Positions 31,397 to 42,958 of a stretch of 64,000 nt of DNA are shown piece after piece; the stretch's first letter is position 1; each line of letters opens with the position of its first letter. The position numbers were made by a program, and so were the translations under genes. The stretch is from Citrobacter sedlakii NBRC 105722 (GTDB lineage: Bacteria; Pseudomonadota; Gammaproteobacteria; Enterobacterales; Enterobacteriaceae). The stretch lies in contig NZ_BBNB01000003.1 in assembly GCF_000759835.1 (NCBI RefSeq), positions 1 to 64,000 on the forward strand, given 5' to 3'. The notes beneath the pieces are model-generated. The model made no database searches. It was not told where the DNA came from and saw nothing but the letters and a program-made list of their open reading frames with translations.

Positions 31397-33940
31397 ATGA
31401 GCAAAGTCAGACTCGCTATTATCGGTAATGGTATGGTCGGCCATCGCTTTATTGAGGATCTTCTTGATAAATCCGACGCTGCCAATTTTGATATTACTGT
31501 TTTCTGCGAAGAACCCCGCAAAGCGTATGACCGTGTGCACCTGTCATCTTACTTCTCCCATCACACTGCCGAAGAACTCTCTCTGGTGCGTGAAGGCTTT
31601 TACGAGAAGCATGGCGTGAAAGTGCTGGTCGGCGAACGCGCTATCACCATCAACCGTCAGGAAAAGGTGATCCACTCCAGCGCGGGCCGCACGGTTTACT
31701 ATGACAAGCTGATCATGGCCACCGGCTCCTATCCGTGGATCCCGCCGATTAAAGGCTCCGAAACGCAGGACTGCTTTGTCTATCGCACCATTGAAGATCT
31801 CAATGCCATTGAGTCCTGCGCCCGTCGCAGCAAACGTGGCGCGGTAGTCGGCGGTGGACTGTTAGGCCTGGAAGCGGCCGGCGCGCTGAAAAACCTCGGC
31901 GTGGAAACCCACGTCATCGAATTCGCGCCAATGCTGATGGCGGAACAGCTGGATCAGATGGGCGGCGAACAGCTACGCCGCAAAATCGAAAGCATGGGCG
32001 TGCGCGTCCACACCAGCAAAAATACCAAAGAGATCGTCCAGACAGGGACCGAGGCGCGTAAGACCATGCGTTTTGCCGATGGTAGCGAACTGGAAGTCGA
32101 CTTTATTGTCTTCTCGACCGGTATCCGCCCACGCGACAAGCTGGCGACCCAGTGCGGCCTTGATGTCGCTACGCGCGGCGGGATCGTGATTAACGACGCC
32201 TGTCAAACTTCTGACCCGGACATTTACGCCATCGGCGAATGCGCAAGCTGGAACAATCGCGTTTACGGCCTGGTGGCGCCAGGCTACAAAATGGCGCAGG
32301 TCGCCGTTGATCATATCCTTGGCAGCGAAAACGTTTTTGAAGGCGCGGATCTGAGCGCTAAGCTGAAGCTGCTGGGCGTTGACGTGGGCGGCATTGGCGA
32401 CGCGCATGGCCGCACGCCGGGCGCGCGTAGCTATGTTTACCTCGACGAAAGCAAAGAGGTCTATAAGCGCCTTATTGTTAGCGAAGATAACAAAACCCTG
32501 CTCGGAGCGGTGCTGGTGGGCGACACCAGCGACTACGGCAACCTGCTGCAACTGGTGCTGAATGCTATCGAACTGCCGGAAAACCCGGACTCCCTGATCC
32601 TGCCTGCCCACGCGGGTAGCGGTAAGCCCTCGATTGGTGTGGACAAGCTGCCGGACAGCGCGCAAATTTGCTCTTGCTTCGACGTCACTAAAGGCATGTT
32701 GGTCGCCGCCATCAACAAAGGTTGTCACACCGTCGCCGCGCTGAAAGCCGAAACCAAAGCCGGTACAGGCTGCGGCGGCTGTATCCCGCTGGTCACCCAG
32801 GTGCTGAACGCCGAACTGGCGAAACAGGGCATTGAAGTGAACAACAACCTGTGCGAGCACTTTGCCTATTCACGCCAGGAGCTGTTCCACCTGATTCGCG
32901 TCGAAGGCATCAAAACGTTCGAAGAGCTGCTGGCAAAACATGGAAAAGGTTACGGCTGTGAAGTGTGTAAACCCACCGTCGGTTCCCTGCTGGCCTCCTG
33001 CTGGAACGAATACATTCTGAAGCCGCAGCACACCCCGCTGCAGGATACTAACGACAACTTTCTGGCGAATATCCAGAAAGATGGCACTTATTCCGTTATT
33101 CCCCGTTCTGCTGGTGGCGAAATCACTCCGGAAGGACTGGTGGCGGTGGGCCGTATCGCCCGAGAATTTAACCTTTACACCAAAATCACCGGTTCTCAGC
33201 GTATCGGCTTGTTCGGCGCGCAGAAAGACGATCTCCCGGAAATCTGGCGTCAGTTGATCGAAGCCGGTTTCGAAACCGGTCATGCCTATGCCAAAGCGCT
33301 ACGTATGGCGAAAACCTGCGTCGGCAGCACCTGGTGCCGCTACGGCGTCGGTGACAGCGTGGGCTTCGGCGTTGAGCTGGAAAACCGCTACAAAGGTATT
33401 CGCACCCCGCACAAAATGAAGTTCGGCGTCTCCGGTTGTACTCGTGAATGCGCCGAAGCCCAGGGGAAAGACGTGGGCATTATCGCCACAGAAAAAGGCT
33501 GGAACCTGTACGTCTGCGGTAACGGCGGGATGAAACCGCGCCATGCGGATTTGCTGGCGGCGGATATTGACCGTGAAACGCTGCTCAAATATCTCGACCG
33601 CTTCATGATGTTCTACATCCGCACAGCGGACAAACTGACCCGTACCGCGCCGTGGCTGGATAACCTGGAAGGCGGCATCGAGTATCTGAAGTCCGTCATT
33701 ATTGACGACAAGCTGGGCCTGAACGCCCATCTCGAAGAAGAGATGGCGCGTCTGCGCGAAGCCGTGGTGTGTGAGTGGACTGAAACCGTCAATACACCCT
33801 CTGCGCAAGTTCGCTTTAAGCACTTCATCAACAGCGATAAACGCGATCCGAACGTCCAGGTCGTGCCTGAACGTGAACAGCATCGTCCGGCCACGCCGTA
33901 TGAACGCATCCCGGTCACTCTGGTGGAGGAAAACGCATGA
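31397..33940 (+). CDS. nirB: NADH-dependent nitrite reductase large subunit
   Basis: Cytoplasmic siroheme enzyme reducing nitrite to ammonium with NADH, 847 residues. Order: FAD/NAD(P) oxidoreductase (1-about 400), a BFD-like [2Fe-2S] domain with CSC (about 425) and CGGC (about 460), nitrite/sulfite reductase ferredoxin-like half-domain, and a siroheme-4Fe4S domain with cysteines near 640, 646, 680 and 684 (CVGSTWC, CTREC). It overlaps nirD by 4 nt. Confidence 0.98.
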   Translation: MSKVRLAIIGNGMVGHRFIEDLLDKSDAANFDITVFCEEPRKAYDRVHLSSYFSHHTAEELSLVREGFYEKHGVKVLVGERAITINRQEKVIHSSAGRTVYYDKLIMATGSYPWIPPIKGSETQDCFVYRTIEDLNAIESCARRSKRGAVVGGGLLGLEAAGALKNLGVETHVIEFAPMLMAEQLDQMGGEQLRRKIESMGVRVHTSKNTKEIVQTGTEARKTMRFADGSELEVDFIVFSTGIRPRDKLATQCGLDVATRGGIVINDACQTSDPDIYAIGECASWNNRVYGLVAPGYKMAQVAVDHILGSENVFEGADLSAKLKLLGVDVGGIGDAHGRTPGARSYVYLDESKEVYKRLIVSEDNKTLLGAVLVGDTSDYGNLLQLVLNAIELPENPDSLILPAHAGSGKPSIGVDKLPDSAQICSCFDVTKGMLVAAINKGCHTVAALKAETKAGTGCGGCIPLVTQVLNAELAKQGIEVNNNLCEHFAYSRQELFHLIRVEGIKTFEELLAKHGKGYGCEVCKPTVGSLLASCWNEYILKPQHTPLQDTNDNFLANIQKDGTYSVIPRSAGGEITPEGLVAVGRIAREFNLYTKITGSQRIGLFGAQKDDLPEIWRQLIEAGFETGHAYAKALRMAKTCVGSTWCRYGVGDSVGFGVELENRYKGIRTPHKMKFGVSGCTRECAEAQGKDVGIIATEKGWNLYVCGNGGMKPRHADLLAADIDRETLLKYLDRFMMFYIRTADKLTRTAPWLDNLEGGIEYLKSVIIDDKLGLNAHLEEEMARLREAVVCEWTETVNTPSAQVRFKHFINSDKRDPNVQVVPEREQHRPATPYERIPVTLVEENA

Positions 33941-34263
33941 GCCAGTGGAAAGACATTTGCCACATTGATGACATCCTGCCGGAAACCGGCGTCTGCGCGC
34001 TGTTAGGCGAGGAACAGGTCGCCATATTCCGCCCGTATCACAGCGATCAGGTGTTCGCGATTAGCAACATCGACCCGTTCTTTGAGTCCAGCGTACTTTC
34101 TCGCGGACTGATAGCAGAGCATCAGGGCGAACTGTGGGTCGCCAGCCCGCTGAAAAAACAACGCTTCCGCCTGAGCGACGGGTTGTGCATGGAAGACGAA
34201 AGTCATTCCGTCGCGCATTACGACGCGCGGGTGAAAGACGGCATTGTGCAGTTACGCGGTTAA
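33937..34263 (+). CDS. nirD: Nitrite reductase small subunit
   Basis: 108-residue Rieske-like subunit of NirBD. It has the Rieske fold but lacks the usual CxH/CxxH cluster ligands, as in other NirD proteins. The ATG overlaps the nirB stop (ATGA), so it is translationally coupled. A strong terminator follows 7 nt after the stop. Confidence 0.97.
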   Translation: MSQWKDICHIDDILPETGVCALLGEEQVAIFRPYHSDQVFAISNIDPFFESSVLSRGLIAEHQGELWVASPLKKQRFRLSDGLCMEDESHSVAHYDARVKDGIVQLRG

Positions 34264-34270
34264 TTTTTTC

Positions 34271-34296
34271 GGGAGGCGCAACGCCTCCCTTTTTTG
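34271..34296 (+). terminator. Strong intrinsic terminator between nirD and nirC
   Basis: GGGAGGCG-CAA-CGCCTCCC is a perfect 8-bp GC-rich stem with a 3-nt loop, followed directly by seven T. It would end or attenuate nirBD transcription before nirC and cysG. Confidence 0.85.
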
Positions 34297-34379
34297 ACGT
34301 TTTTTTCAATGTTAATTGTGTTCACAACGTCATTTGTGCGGCTGCGCAGAGGCTGAAGTGAAAAGGGATAATCAATACT

Positions 34380-35189
34380 ATGTTTACTGACACTATCAAT
34401 AAATGCGCGGCTAACGCTGCGCGTATCGCACGCCTGTCGGCAAAAAACCCGCTGGGATTCTGGGTAAGCTCTGCAATGGCGGGAGCCTACGTTGGCCTCG
34501 GCATCATCTTGATCTTCACGCTGGGCAACCTTCTTGATCCTTCTGTACGACCACTGGTGATGGGCGCTACCTTTGGCATCGCCTTAACGCTGGTGATCAT
34601 CGCCGGTTCTGAACTTTTTACCGGGCATACTCTGTTCCTGACGCTCGGCGTCAAGGCAGGCACCATCACCCACGGTCAGATGTGGGCGATTCTGCCGCAA
34701 ACCTGGCTCGGCAATCTGGTCGGCTCCGTGTTTGTCGCACTGATGTACAGTTGGGGCGGCGGCAGCCTGCTGCCGGTTGATACCAGCATTGTGCACTCCG
34801 TGGCGCTGGCGAAAACCACCGCGCCAGCCACGGTTCTGTTCTTTAAAGGCGCGCTATGCAACTGGCTGGTATGTCTGGCGATCTGGATGGCGATTCGCAC
34901 CGAAGGCGCCGCCAAATTTATGGCGATCTGGTGGTGCCTGCTGGCGTTTATCGCCTCCGGCTACGAGCACTCCGTGGCGAACATGACGCTATTTGCCCTC
35001 TCCTGGTTCGGTCACCATAGCGAAGCCTACACCCTGGCAGGAATAGGGCATAATCTGCTGTGGGTGACTCTTGGCAATACTTTGTCCGGTGTCGTATTCA
35101 TGGGATTAGGTTATTGGTATGCTACGCCAAAATCGGAGCGTCCCGTTCCGGCGAAAATTAACCAAACTGAGAATCTGATCAGTGATTAA
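34380..35189 (+). CDS. nirC: Nitrite transporter NirC
   Basis: Pentameric formate/nitrite transporter family channel of the inner membrane, 269 residues with six membrane segments. FNT signatures are visible: [22 protein letters not shown] and a CLAIWMAI segment. It follows nirD after 116 nt with a terminator in the gap, so it may need its own promoter or read-through. cysG starts 11 nt downstream. Confidence 0.96.
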   Translation: MFTDTINKCAANAARIARLSAKNPLGFWVSSAMAGAYVGLGIILIFTLGNLLDPSVRPLVMGATFGIALTLVIIAGSELFTGHTLFLTLGVKAGTITHGQMWAILPQTWLGNLVGSVFVALMYSWGGGSLLPVDTSIVHSVALAKTTAPATVLFFKGALCNWLVCLAIWMAIRTEGAAKFMAIWWCLLAFIASGYEHSVANMTLFALSWFGHHSEAYTLAGIGHNLLWVTLGNTLSGVVFMGLGYWYATPKSERPVPAKINQTENLISD

Positions 35190-35200
35190 GGGGTAATGTC

Positions 35201-36574
35201 GTGGACCATTTGCCTATATTTTGTCAACTCCGTGACCGCGACTGTTTGCTTGTCGGCGGTGGTGATGTCGCAGAACGCAAAGCGCGGCTGTTGCTGGACG
35301 CGGGCGCGCGTTTAACGGTGAATGCGCTGGCGTTTGATCCGCAGTTCACCGTATGGGCAAATGAGGGCATGTTAACCCTGGTCGAAGGGCCCTTTGATGA
35401 AACCCTTCTTGACCCCTGCTGGCTGGTGATTGCCGCCACGGATGATGATGCGGTTAACCAGCGCGTCAGCGATGCGGCAGAATTGCGCCGAATCTTCTGT
35501 AACGTGGTGGACGCGCCGAAAGCCGCCAGCTTCATCATGCCGTCAATTATCGACCGTTCGCCGCTGATGGTGGCGGTCTCCTCGGGCGGCACCTCACCGG
35601 TGCTTGCCCGCCTGCTGCGCGAAAAGCTGGAATCCCTGCTGCCTCAGCATCTCGGTCAGGTCGCACATTACGCCGGAACACTGCGCTCACGCGTGAAGCA
35701 GCAGTTCGCCACCATGGGCGAACGCCGTCGCTTCTGGGAAAAATTCTTCGTTAACGATCGTCTGGCGCAGTCGCTGGCTAACACCGACGAAAAAGCAGTG
35801 GCGGACGTCACCGAGCAGTTACTTAACGAGCCGTTGGATCATCGCGGCGAAGTGGTGCTGGTGGGAGCAGGACCGGGCGATGCCGGCCTTCTGACCCTGA
35901 AAGGACTGCAACAGATCCAGCAGGCCGACGTGGTGGTGTACGACCGTCTGGTGTCAGACGACATTATGAACCTTGTGCGTCGCGACGCGGATCGCGTATT
36001 CGTCGGCAAACGCGCGGGCTACCACTGCGTACCGCAGGAGGAAATTAACCAGATCCTGCTGCGCGAAGCGCAAAAAGGCAAACGCGTGGTGCGTCTGAAA
36101 GGCGGCGATCCGTTTATCTTTGGTCGCGGTGGCGAAGAGCTGGAAACCCTCTGCCATGCGGGCATTCCGTTCTCGGTGGTGCCGGGAATTACCGCCGCCT
36201 CCGGGTGCTCTGCATACTCCGGGATCCCGCTGACCCATCGCGATTACGCGCAGAGCGTCCGTCTGGTCACCGGCCACCTGAAGACCGGCGGCGAGCTGGA
36301 CTGGGAAAACCTGGCGGCAGAAAAACAGACGCTGGTGTTTTACATGGGCCTGAATCAAGCCGCTACTATTCAACAGAAATTGATCGAATTCGGTATGCAG
36401 GCGGATATGCCCGTCGCACTGGTAGAAAACGGCACCGCAGTAAAACAGCGTGTGGTGAAAGGCGAACTCGCACAATTAGGCGAGCTGGCGACGCAGGTAG
36501 AAAGTCCTGCATTAATTATCGTGGGTCGCGTCGTCGGATTACGCGAAAAGCTAAACTGGTTCTCCAACCATTAA
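35201..36574 (+). CDS. cysG: Siroheme synthase CysG
   Basis: 457-residue trifunctional enzyme making siroheme for NirB and sulfite reductase. The N-terminal part (1-about 205) is precorrin-2 dehydrogenase/sirohydrochlorin ferrochelatase, with [10 protein letters not shown] (19-28) for NAD and Ser128, the phosphorylated residue in Salmonella. The C-terminal part (about 216-448) is uroporphyrinogen-III C-methyltransferase ([28 protein letters not shown]). It has a GTG start in the nirC-cysG context. Confidence 0.97.
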   Translation: MDHLPIFCQLRDRDCLLVGGGDVAERKARLLLDAGARLTVNALAFDPQFTVWANEGMLTLVEGPFDETLLDPCWLVIAATDDDAVNQRVSDAAELRRIFCNVVDAPKAASFIMPSIIDRSPLMVAVSSGGTSPVLARLLREKLESLLPQHLGQVAHYAGTLRSRVKQQFATMGERRRFWEKFFVNDRLAQSLANTDEKAVADVTEQLLNEPLDHRGEVVLVGAGPGDAGLLTLKGLQQIQQADVVVYDRLVSDDIMNLVRRDADRVFVGKRAGYHCVPQEEINQILLREAQKGKRVVRLKGGDPFIFGRGGEELETLCHAGIPFSVVPGITAASGCSAYSGIPLTHRDYAQSVRLVTGHLKTGGELDWENLAAEKQTLVFYMGLNQAATIQQKLIEFGMQADMPVALVENGTAVKQRVVKGELAQLGELATQVESPALIIVGRVVGLREKLNWFSNH

Positions 36575-36590
36575 TACTGTCTGAACACGA

Positions 36591-36615
36591 AGGCCAGCAC
36601 TGTCTGGCCTTTTTT
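36591..36615 (+). terminator. Intrinsic terminator of cysG
   Basis: AGGCCAG-CACTGT-CTGGCCT followed by a T-run, 16 nt after the cysG stop. Confidence 0.88.
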
Positions 36616-36819
36616 ATTGCCGTCCGGAATAAACGTCCGGAATCATACCTTATTATAACCGCATGAATTTAAAGACATAAGTATTTTACCCCGGTTTATT
36701 TCTCCATTCCCTTACTGACGCAAAAAATAGATTACGCTATCGTCGAATCCGGGTGGGGAAAATATATTCACCACCTCTATCATTAGTTAAAAATTATATT
36801 TTTTACATAGGAAATGTAA

Positions 36820-36987
36820 ATGAACAAGTTTATTAAAATGGCACTGGTGGGCGCAGCGCTGGCTACCCTGACGGCATGTACGGGTCACGTTGAAAACCGC
36901 AATAAAACCTGCTCTTATGACTACCTGCTGCACCCAGCCATTTCTATTTCCAAAATTATTGGCGGCTGTGGTCCAACCGCAGAGTAA
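36820..36987 (+). CDS. yhfL: Small lipoprotein YhfL
   Basis: 55-residue lipoprotein. Positively charged start MNKFIK, hydrophobic core, and lipobox LTAC with Cys20. The mature part has two more cysteines and ends GGCGPTAE, nearly matching E. coli YhfL. AGGAAATGTAA precedes the ATG. Function unknown. In E. coli K-12 the frl and yhf sugar gene clusters follow here; in this window trpS is next. Confidence 0.92.
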   Translation: MNKFIKMALVGAALATLTACTGHVENRNKTCSYDYLLHPAISISKIIGGCGPTAE

Positions 36988-37013
36988 TAGACTCTGAAAA
37001 ATTGCGCAGATAC

Positions 37014-37041
37014 AAAAAAACCGGGGCTTCCCGGTTTTTTT
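37014..37041. terminator. Bidirectional terminator between yhfL and trpS
   Basis: AACCGGG-GCTT-CCCGGTT flanked by A7 and T7 runs, 26 nt past the yhfL stop and 17 nt past the trpS stop. Works on both strands. Confidence 0.9.
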
Positions 37042-37057
37042 CGTTTTTCGCGTGTTA

Positions 37058-38062
37058 TTACGGTTTGGCGACAAACCCAATCGCTTCGTACACCGCTTTT
37101 AGCGTTTCAGAAGCCCTCGCGCTGGCTTTTTCAGCCCCCTCTTTCATCACTTTCTGCAGGAACGCTTCGTCGTTGCGGAAACGGTGATAACGTTCCTGAA
37201 GCTCGGTCAGCATGCCGGAAACGGCTTCCGCCACTTCGCCTTTCAGATGGCCATACATTTTGCCTTCAAAGTGTTTTTCCAGCTCAGGGATGCTCTGACC
37301 GGTGACGGCTGAAAGGATGTCCAGCAGGTTAGATACGCCCGCTTTATTCTGAGTATCGTAACGCACGACCGGCGGCTCGTCGGAGTCGGTCACCGCGCGT
37401 TTGATTTTCTTAACCACCGATTTCGGATCTTCCAGCAGACCAATCACGTTGTTGCGGTTGTCGTCTGACTTGGACATCTTCCTGGTCGGCTCCAGCAGCG
37501 ACATCACGCGCGCGCCTGACTTCGGAATAAACGGCTCAGGCACTTTGAAGATCTCGCCATACAGCGCGTTGAAACGCTGCGCAATATCGCGGCTCAGTTC
37601 GAGGTGCTGTTTCTGGTCTTCGCCGACCGGAACCTGGTTAGTCTGATACAGCAAAATATCGGCTGCCATCAGCACCGGATAATCAAACAGACCGGCGTTG
37701 ATGTTTTCGGCGTAGCGCGCAGACTTGTCTTTAAACTGGGTCATGCGGCTCAATTCACCGAAATAGGTGTAGCAGTTCAGCGCCCAGGCCAGCTGCGCGT
37801 GCTCCGGCACGTGAGACTGAACAAAGATGGTGCTTTTCTCAGGATCGATACCGCACGCAAGGTACAGCGCCAGGGTGTCCAGCGTCGCTTTGCGCAGTTG
37901 CTGTGCATCCTGACGCACGGTGATGGCATGCTGGTCAACGATGCAGTAGATACAGTGGTAGTCATCCTGCATGTTCACCCACTGACGCAGCGCACCCATG
38001 TAGTTGCCAATGGTCAATTCACCTGAGGGCTGTGCGCCACTAAAAACGATGGGCTTAGTCAT
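37058..38062 (-). CDS. trpS: Tryptophanyl-tRNA synthetase
   Basis: Class I aminoacyl-tRNA synthetase, 334 residues. The HIGH-like motif is TIGN in [12 protein letters not shown] (about 11-22), and KMSKS near residue 196. The start [10 protein letters not shown] gives the E. coli length and overlaps the gph end by 8 nt; upstream codons in frame lie inside gph. It is the last gene of the aroK-aroB-damX-dam-rpe-gph-trpS run. Confidence 0.97.
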   Translation of the reverse strand: MTKPIVFSGAQPSGELTIGNYMGALRQWVNMQDDYHCIYCIVDQHAITVRQDAQQLRKATLDTLALYLACGIDPEKSTIFVQSHVPEHAQLAWALNCYTYFGELSRMTQFKDKSARYAENINAGLFDYPVLMAADILLYQTNQVPVGEDQKQHLELSRDIAQRFNALYGEIFKVPEPFIPKSGARVMSLLEPTRKMSKSDDNRNNVIGLLEDPKSVVKKIKRAVTDSDEPPVVRYDTQNKAGVSNLLDILSAVTGQSIPELEKHFEGKMYGHLKGEVAEAVSGMLTELQERYHRFRNDEAFLQKVMKEGAEKASARASETLKAVYEAIGFVAKP

Positions 38063-38813
38063 TTTTCGATTCCTGATTTTCGCTATGCGGAAGCCCGAGA
38101 GCGGGCAGAAGTTCATTTATGCGGTCGTACATTAGGTCAGGCTGGCTCAGAGAGATCGGCTCGCCGTAGTTATAGCCGTAGGTGAGTCCTGCTGACGGGC
38201 AACCTGCCGCTTTTGCAGCCTGAATATCATTACGCGAATCCCCGACAAAGAGCAATTGCTCAGGCGAAATACCGAGCTTACTTGCCACCATCAGCAGCGG
38301 ATCCGGATGCGGTTTTTTGTTTTTCACGTCGTCACCGCCGATAACCACGCTGAAATATTTGCTGATATCCAGCGCGTCCAGCAGCGGCGCGACAAACGGC
38401 GTCGGCTTGTTGGTCACCAGACCTAACGGCAGCCCTTTCGCGTGCAGCGCGCCCAGCGTGTCGGCGACATCAGGGAATAAAAACGTCCCTTCTTCAGCCG
38501 CATCGCCATAGTATCTGTCGAACAGCTTGCGCAGAATGCGGACCTGTTCTTCGGCGGGGATATCATCATCGACGGGGGGTTTGCCCTGGGACTGACGTAA
38601 CGTGGCGCGCTCCTGACGGGCCCAGGCAAGCGCACGCGCCATTAATACGTCCGCGCCGTTACCTATCCAGGCGATCACGCGTTCTTCGCCTGCCGTCGGC
38701 AGTTCCAGCGCGTACAGCGCCATATCCACCGCGGCGGTTAATCCCGGCGCGCTGTCGACCAGCGTGCCGTCGAGGTCGAAGGCGACGCCCCGAATATCCT
38801 GCAATTTATCCAT
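38055..38813 (-). CDS. gph: Phosphoglycolate phosphatase
   Basis: HAD-family phosphatase removing 2-phosphoglycolate formed in DNA repair, 252 residues. DLDGTLVDS near 13-21 carries the nucleophile Asp, TNKP and GDSRND are the later HAD motifs. It overlaps rpe (8 nt) and trpS (8 nt). Confidence 0.97.
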   Translation of the reverse strand: MDKLQDIRGVAFDLDGTLVDSAPGLTAAVDMALYALELPTAGEERVIAWIGNGADVLMARALAWARQERATLRQSQGKPPVDDDIPAEEQVRILRKLFDRYYGDAAEEGTFLFPDVADTLGALHAKGLPLGLVTNKPTPFVAPLLDALDISKYFSVVIGGDDVKNKKPHPDPLLMVASKLGISPEQLLFVGDSRNDIQAAKAAGCPSAGLTYGYNYGEPISLSQPDLMYDRINELLPALGLPHSENQESKND

Positions 38814-39483
38814 GACTTACCTTTGCCAGTTCACGGCGCATTTCATCAATGACTTTTTTGTAGTCAGGCTGATCGAAAATAGCGGAGCCTGCAACGAACA
38901 TATCTGCTCCCGCCGCCGCGATTTCACCGATGTTGTTTACCTTCACCCCACCGTCAACTTCGAGACGAATGTCGTAGCCGGACTCATCGATACGGCGACG
39001 CACTTCACGCAGCTTGTCCAGCGTTTGCGGAATAAACGACTGGCCGCCAAAACCCGGGTTTACGGACATCAGCAGGATCACATCCAGCTTATCCATCACG
39101 TAATCGAGATAACTCAGCGGCGTTGCCGGGTTGAAGACCAGACCCGCCTTACAGCCATGTTCTTTAATCAGTTGCAGCGTGCGGTCAACGTGTTCAGAGG
39201 CTTCCGGATGAAAAGTAATAATGCTGGCGCCTGCGGCGGCAAAGTCCGGGACAATGCGATCAACCGGCTTCACCATCAGATGCACGTCAATGGGTGCGGT
39301 AATGCCGTATTTGCGCAGAGACTTCAGCACCATCGGGCCGATAGTCAGGTTGGGGACGTAGTGGTTGTCCATCACATCGAAATGCACGACATCCGCACCG
39401 GCAGCCAGTGCTTGTGCGGTGTCCTCACCCAGGCGGGCAAAATCAGCCGACAGAATTGAGGGGGCAATCAAATACTGTTTCAT
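38806..39483 (-). CDS. rpe: Ribulose-phosphate 3-epimerase
   Basis: Pentose phosphate pathway enzyme interconverting ribulose-5-P and xylulose-5-P, 225 residues, TIM barrel. [26 protein letters not shown], and VNPGFGGQ are the catalytic and phosphate-binding loops. It lies 17 nt after dam. Confidence 0.98.
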   Translation of the reverse strand: MKQYLIAPSILSADFARLGEDTAQALAAGADVVHFDVMDNHYVPNLTIGPMVLKSLRKYGITAPIDVHLMVKPVDRIVPDFAAAGASIITFHPEASEHVDRTLQLIKEHGCKAGLVFNPATPLSYLDYVMDKLDVILLMSVNPGFGGQSFIPQTLDKLREVRRRIDESGYDIRLEVDGGVKVNNIGEIAAAGADMFVAGSAIFDQPDYKKVIDEMRRELAKVSHG

Positions 39484-39500
39484 CCGCTTCTCCTTGAGAA

Positions 39501-40337
39501 TTATTTTTTCGCGGGTGAAACGACTCCTGGTTTGTACAGAGCCAGCAGTTCGTCCACCTTTTTACGTGTGCCGCCGTTGCTGCTTATACTGCGTCGCACT
39601 TTGACCTGAAAATGTTTTGCCGCTTTATACCACTCACGCGTATCGGGCGTGTCGTGGTTCGAAATTAGCACCGGGATCCGCTTACTGACCAGCTTTTCCG
39701 CCATCTGAGCCAGGTGCGCCTGCTCTTTGGGACTGAAGCTATTGGTGTGGTAAGCGGTAAAATTCGCCGTCGCCGACAGCGGCGCATAAGGCGGATCGCA
39801 ATAGACAACCGAATTGCTATCCGCGCGATTCATGCACTCTTCATAAGAGAGGCAATGAAACTCTGCATTCTGCGCTTTTTGGGCAAAGTGATACAGCTCA
39901 GCTTCCGGGAAGTAAGGTTTTTTATAACGGCCAAAAGGGACGTTAAATTCACCGCGCAGATTGTAACGACACAGGCCATTGTAGCCATAGCGGTTCAGAT
40001 ACAGAAACAGCACCGCGCGACGGAAGGGATCTTCACTGGAATTGAACTCCTCGCGCAGTTGGTAGTAAACCTCAGCGAGATTTGTTTCGGGCGTAAACAG
40101 CTCGCGGGAAGCCTGAACGTACTCGTCGGTACGTGTTTTCACAATGTTGTAGAGGCTGATAAGGTCACTGTTAATATCGGAAAGGATATAACGCGAAAAG
40201 TCGGTGTTGAGAAACACCGACCCGGCCCCAACGAAGGGTTCGACCAGACATTCGCCCTTTGGTAAATGCCTTTTAATATCATCCAGCAGGGGGTATTTTC
40301 CCCCTGCCCACTTCAGAAAAGCGCGATTTTTTTTCAT
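39501..40337 (-). CDS. dam: DNA adenine methyltransferase
   Basis: Methylates adenine in GATC; acts in mismatch repair, replication timing and gene regulation. 278 residues. AdoMet motif [10 protein letters not shown] (about 9-18) and catalytic DPPY (near 181-184). It follows damX by 65 nt. Confidence 0.98.
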   Translation of the reverse strand: MKKNRAFLKWAGGKYPLLDDIKRHLPKGECLVEPFVGAGSVFLNTDFSRYILSDINSDLISLYNIVKTRTDEYVQASRELFTPETNLAEVYYQLREEFNSSEDPFRRAVLFLYLNRYGYNGLCRYNLRGEFNVPFGRYKKPYFPEAELYHFAQKAQNAEFHCLSYEECMNRADSNSVVYCDPPYAPLSATANFTAYHTNSFSPKEQAHLAQMAEKLVSKRIPVLISNHDTPDTREWYKAAKHFQVKVRRSISSNGGTRKKVDELLALYKPGVVSPAKK

Positions 40338-40402
40338 GCTGACTAACTAATTACACCTTCTCCGGCTGTGGAGAAAGCTCCGACAGCATCCTGCGCTTAA
40401 CA

Positions 40403-41692
40403 TTACTTGAGATCGGCTTGAACCTGATGCAACGGTTTAGCCCACGGATTTTTTGCCTGCACATCGGCTGGCAGCGTAGACACTGCGCGTTTTGCCTCGT
40501 CCTTCGAGGCATAGACGCCCGTTACAAGAACATACCACGGCTGACCATTACGCGTCGTCTGATATACCACATAGTTTTTCAGATTCTCTTTCTTCGCCCA
40601 ACCGTTCAGGTTGTCGTAGTTAGAAGAACTGCTCAACTGCAGCGTGTAATGACCGGACGGCGCTGACTTGAGAGAACCGACGTTACCGGTGCTTTTTGTT
40701 CCACCGGCGCTCCCTGTCGTTGCCGCTGACGTGGTCTGAGCCGGGGCGGCTTTCTGCACAGGCGTGGCGCTCGCCGTGGCCTTAGGCGCTGTCGTCGCGG
40801 CTGGCGCGGACGTCGCCGGTTTAGACGTTGCTGTCGGTTCGGTACGCTTCGGCTGGGTCACCGGCTTTGGTTCTGCTGGTGTCGCTTTCGCGGTTGCCTG
40901 CGGTTTCTTCGGCTCAATCACCGCCTGCTTCCGCTCCGGACGGGACGGCGTCGGACGTTCCGCTGTCGGCGCGGTTGCCGTCTGACGCGGCGTATTGCCG
41001 TTACGAACCGGCGCCACGGTAGCGGGTTCAGTCGGCAGCGTCGAGTTCACCACCACATTGTTCATCTGTTCCTGACCCTGCGGCTGGGTCAGCGCATTAT
41101 TCAGGTCACCCTGAACTTCAACACGCTGCTGGCCTTCTGCCGTGGCTGGCGCCTGACCCTGCGTTGGCGTTGAGGAGATCGGCGGCAAAGAGACGTCCTG
41201 CGGGGAATTCCCTGCGGTCTGCTCGGCGGATGTAGCGCCTGGCGCAGGCTGCGCCCCGTTAGCCTGGTCTGCGGCATTGCCGGAAAGATCGATGCTCTTC
41301 TCGCCTGAGGCCGTTTGTGCGTTGGAAGAAGGCGTGGATGGCGCTTTCAGCGCGGAGCCAATTCCGATGATCAGCAGCAACAGCACCAGCACCCCTACGC
41401 CCATCATCATGTACTGACGGGAAGCGGGTTTACTGGCCGCTTTTTTACGCTTACGTGGACGACGCTCAACGCGTTCTTCATCCACACTTTCGTCATCGGA
41501 TTCGTATTCTTCTGGTTCCGGCTCATCAAGACGCTCTTTGCGTCCGCGAGTGGGACGACGATCGTCCGCGTCCAGATCAACATCATCAAAGTTGATCTGC
41601 GGCTCACCGCGTTCAGAAGATTGACGAGAACGACCAGGGCGACGATCGCTGGGATCGGGTTTCAGCTCGTCTTCTGGTTTGAATTCATCCAT
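40403..41692 (-). CDS. damX: Cell division protein DamX
   Basis: Septal ring protein, 429 residues. Acidic/charged cytoplasmic N-terminus (1-about 90), one membrane segment (about 94-113, [20 protein letters not shown]), a long Pro/Thr/Ala/Gln-rich periplasmic linker, and a C-terminal SPOR domain (about 345-425, [19 protein letters not shown]) that binds denuded septal peptidoglycan. The linker differs in composition from E. coli. Confidence 0.95.
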   Translation of the reverse strand: MDEFKPEDELKPDPSDRRPGRSRQSSERGEPQINFDDVDLDADDRRPTRGRKERLDEPEPEEYESDDESVDEERVERRPRKRKKAASKPASRQYMMMGVGVLVLLLLIIGIGSALKAPSTPSSNAQTASGEKSIDLSGNAADQANGAQPAPGATSAEQTAGNSPQDVSLPPISSTPTQGQAPATAEGQQRVEVQGDLNNALTQPQGQEQMNNVVVNSTLPTEPATVAPVRNGNTPRQTATAPTAERPTPSRPERKQAVIEPKKPQATAKATPAEPKPVTQPKRTEPTATSKPATSAPAATTAPKATASATPVQKAAPAQTTSAATTGSAGGTKSTGNVGSLKSAPSGHYTLQLSSSSNYDNLNGWAKKENLKNYVVYQTTRNGQPWYVLVTGVYASKDEAKRAVSTLPADVQAKNPWAKPLHQVQADLK

Positions 41693-41789
41693 TTAACACC
41701 CCACTCAAAGGTTAATGCTTACTACGTTGCACCAAACCTGAATTTAAATGGCCGATACGTGTGCCGTATCAGTCCGACCTTTCTTGTTG

Positions 41790-42878
41790 TTACGCCTGCT
41801 GGCAATCAGCGATAGCGTTAAGAACCACCTCATGCGACACTCCGCCGCGGACTTCACTTTTCCCTATCGCCAGCGGAAGCACTAAGCGTATTTCTCCCGC
41901 TAACACTTTTTTATCACGCAGCATGTGCGGCAGGTAAGCCTGCGCGGACATGTCTCGCGGACCGTGAACCGGCAATCCGGCGCGCTCAAGTAAGGTGATA
42001 ATGCGCTGCGTCTCTGCTGGCGTAAACTGCCCGAGCCGTTCCGAAGTGCGCGCCGCCATTACCATACCTGCTGCGACCGCTTCACCGTGTAACCAATTGC
42101 CATAACCCATTTCAGCTTCAATAGCATGGCCGTAGGTGTGTCCCAGATTGAGTAAAGCACGTAAGCCGGTTTCGCGCTCGTCTGCTGCGACAACTTCGGC
42201 TTTCAGCTCACAACAACGACGAATACAGTACGCCATCGCCGGGCCGTCGAGACGCAGTAACGCATCCAGGTTTTCTTCCAGCCAGCGGAAAAATTCACCA
42301 TCAAGGATGATGCCGTATTTGATCACTTCCGCAAGGCCAGACGCCAGCTCGCGCGCGGGCAGCGTTTTCAGGCAGTCGAGATCCACGACCACGGAGGCGG
42401 GCTGATAAAACGCGCCGATCATATTCTTGCCGAGAGGGTGGTTGACGGCGGTTTTACCGCCAACGGAGGAGTCAACCTGCGACAGAAGCGTCGTTGGAAC
42501 CTGAATGAAGCGCACGCCGCGCTGATAGCTGGCGGCGGCGAAACCGGTCAGATCGCCAATCACGCCGCCGCCAAGGGCGACCAGTGTCGTATCACGACCG
42601 TGCGGTTTTTGCAGCAAGGCGGTAAACACGGTATCCAGCACCGTCAGGCTTTTATACTGCTCGCCGTCAGGCAGGATGACGCTATCAACGTTGACACCCG
42701 CATGTTCAAGTACGCTGCGAATCTTATCAAGATAGAGGGGAGCCAGGGTTTCGTTGGTGACCAACATAACCTGATCGCCCGATTTCAGCGGTAAGAAAGA
42801 AGCCGGTTCGTCAAACAAACCAGCCGCGATGGTGATAGGGTAACTACGTTCCCCGAGAGTGACGGTGATCCTCTCCAT
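41790..42878 (-). CDS. aroB: 3-Dehydroquinate synthase
   Basis: Second shikimate pathway enzyme, NAD+- and metal-dependent, 362 residues. [19 protein letters not shown] (about 104-122) is the nucleotide-binding region and [11 protein letters not shown] contains metal-ligand histidines. It follows aroK by 80 nt. Confidence 0.98.
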   Translation of the reverse strand: MERITVTLGERSYPITIAAGLFDEPASFLPLKSGDQVMLVTNETLAPLYLDKIRSVLEHAGVNVDSVILPDGEQYKSLTVLDTVFTALLQKPHGRDTTLVALGGGVIGDLTGFAAASYQRGVRFIQVPTTLLSQVDSSVGGKTAVNHPLGKNMIGAFYQPASVVVDLDCLKTLPARELASGLAEVIKYGIILDGEFFRWLEENLDALLRLDGPAMAYCIRRCCELKAEVVAADERETGLRALLNLGHTYGHAIEAEMGYGNWLHGEAVAAGMVMAARTSERLGQFTPAETQRIITLLERAGLPVHGPRDMSAQAYLPHMLRDKKVLAGEIRLVLPLAIGKSEVRGGVSHEVVLNAIADCQQA

Positions 42879-42958
42879 GACGCGACATCCACCTTAATAG
42901 CTAATACCCGCTTACCGAGTGTGTATTAAGAGCCTAATGGGCCAGGCTCAAGCCGGAA

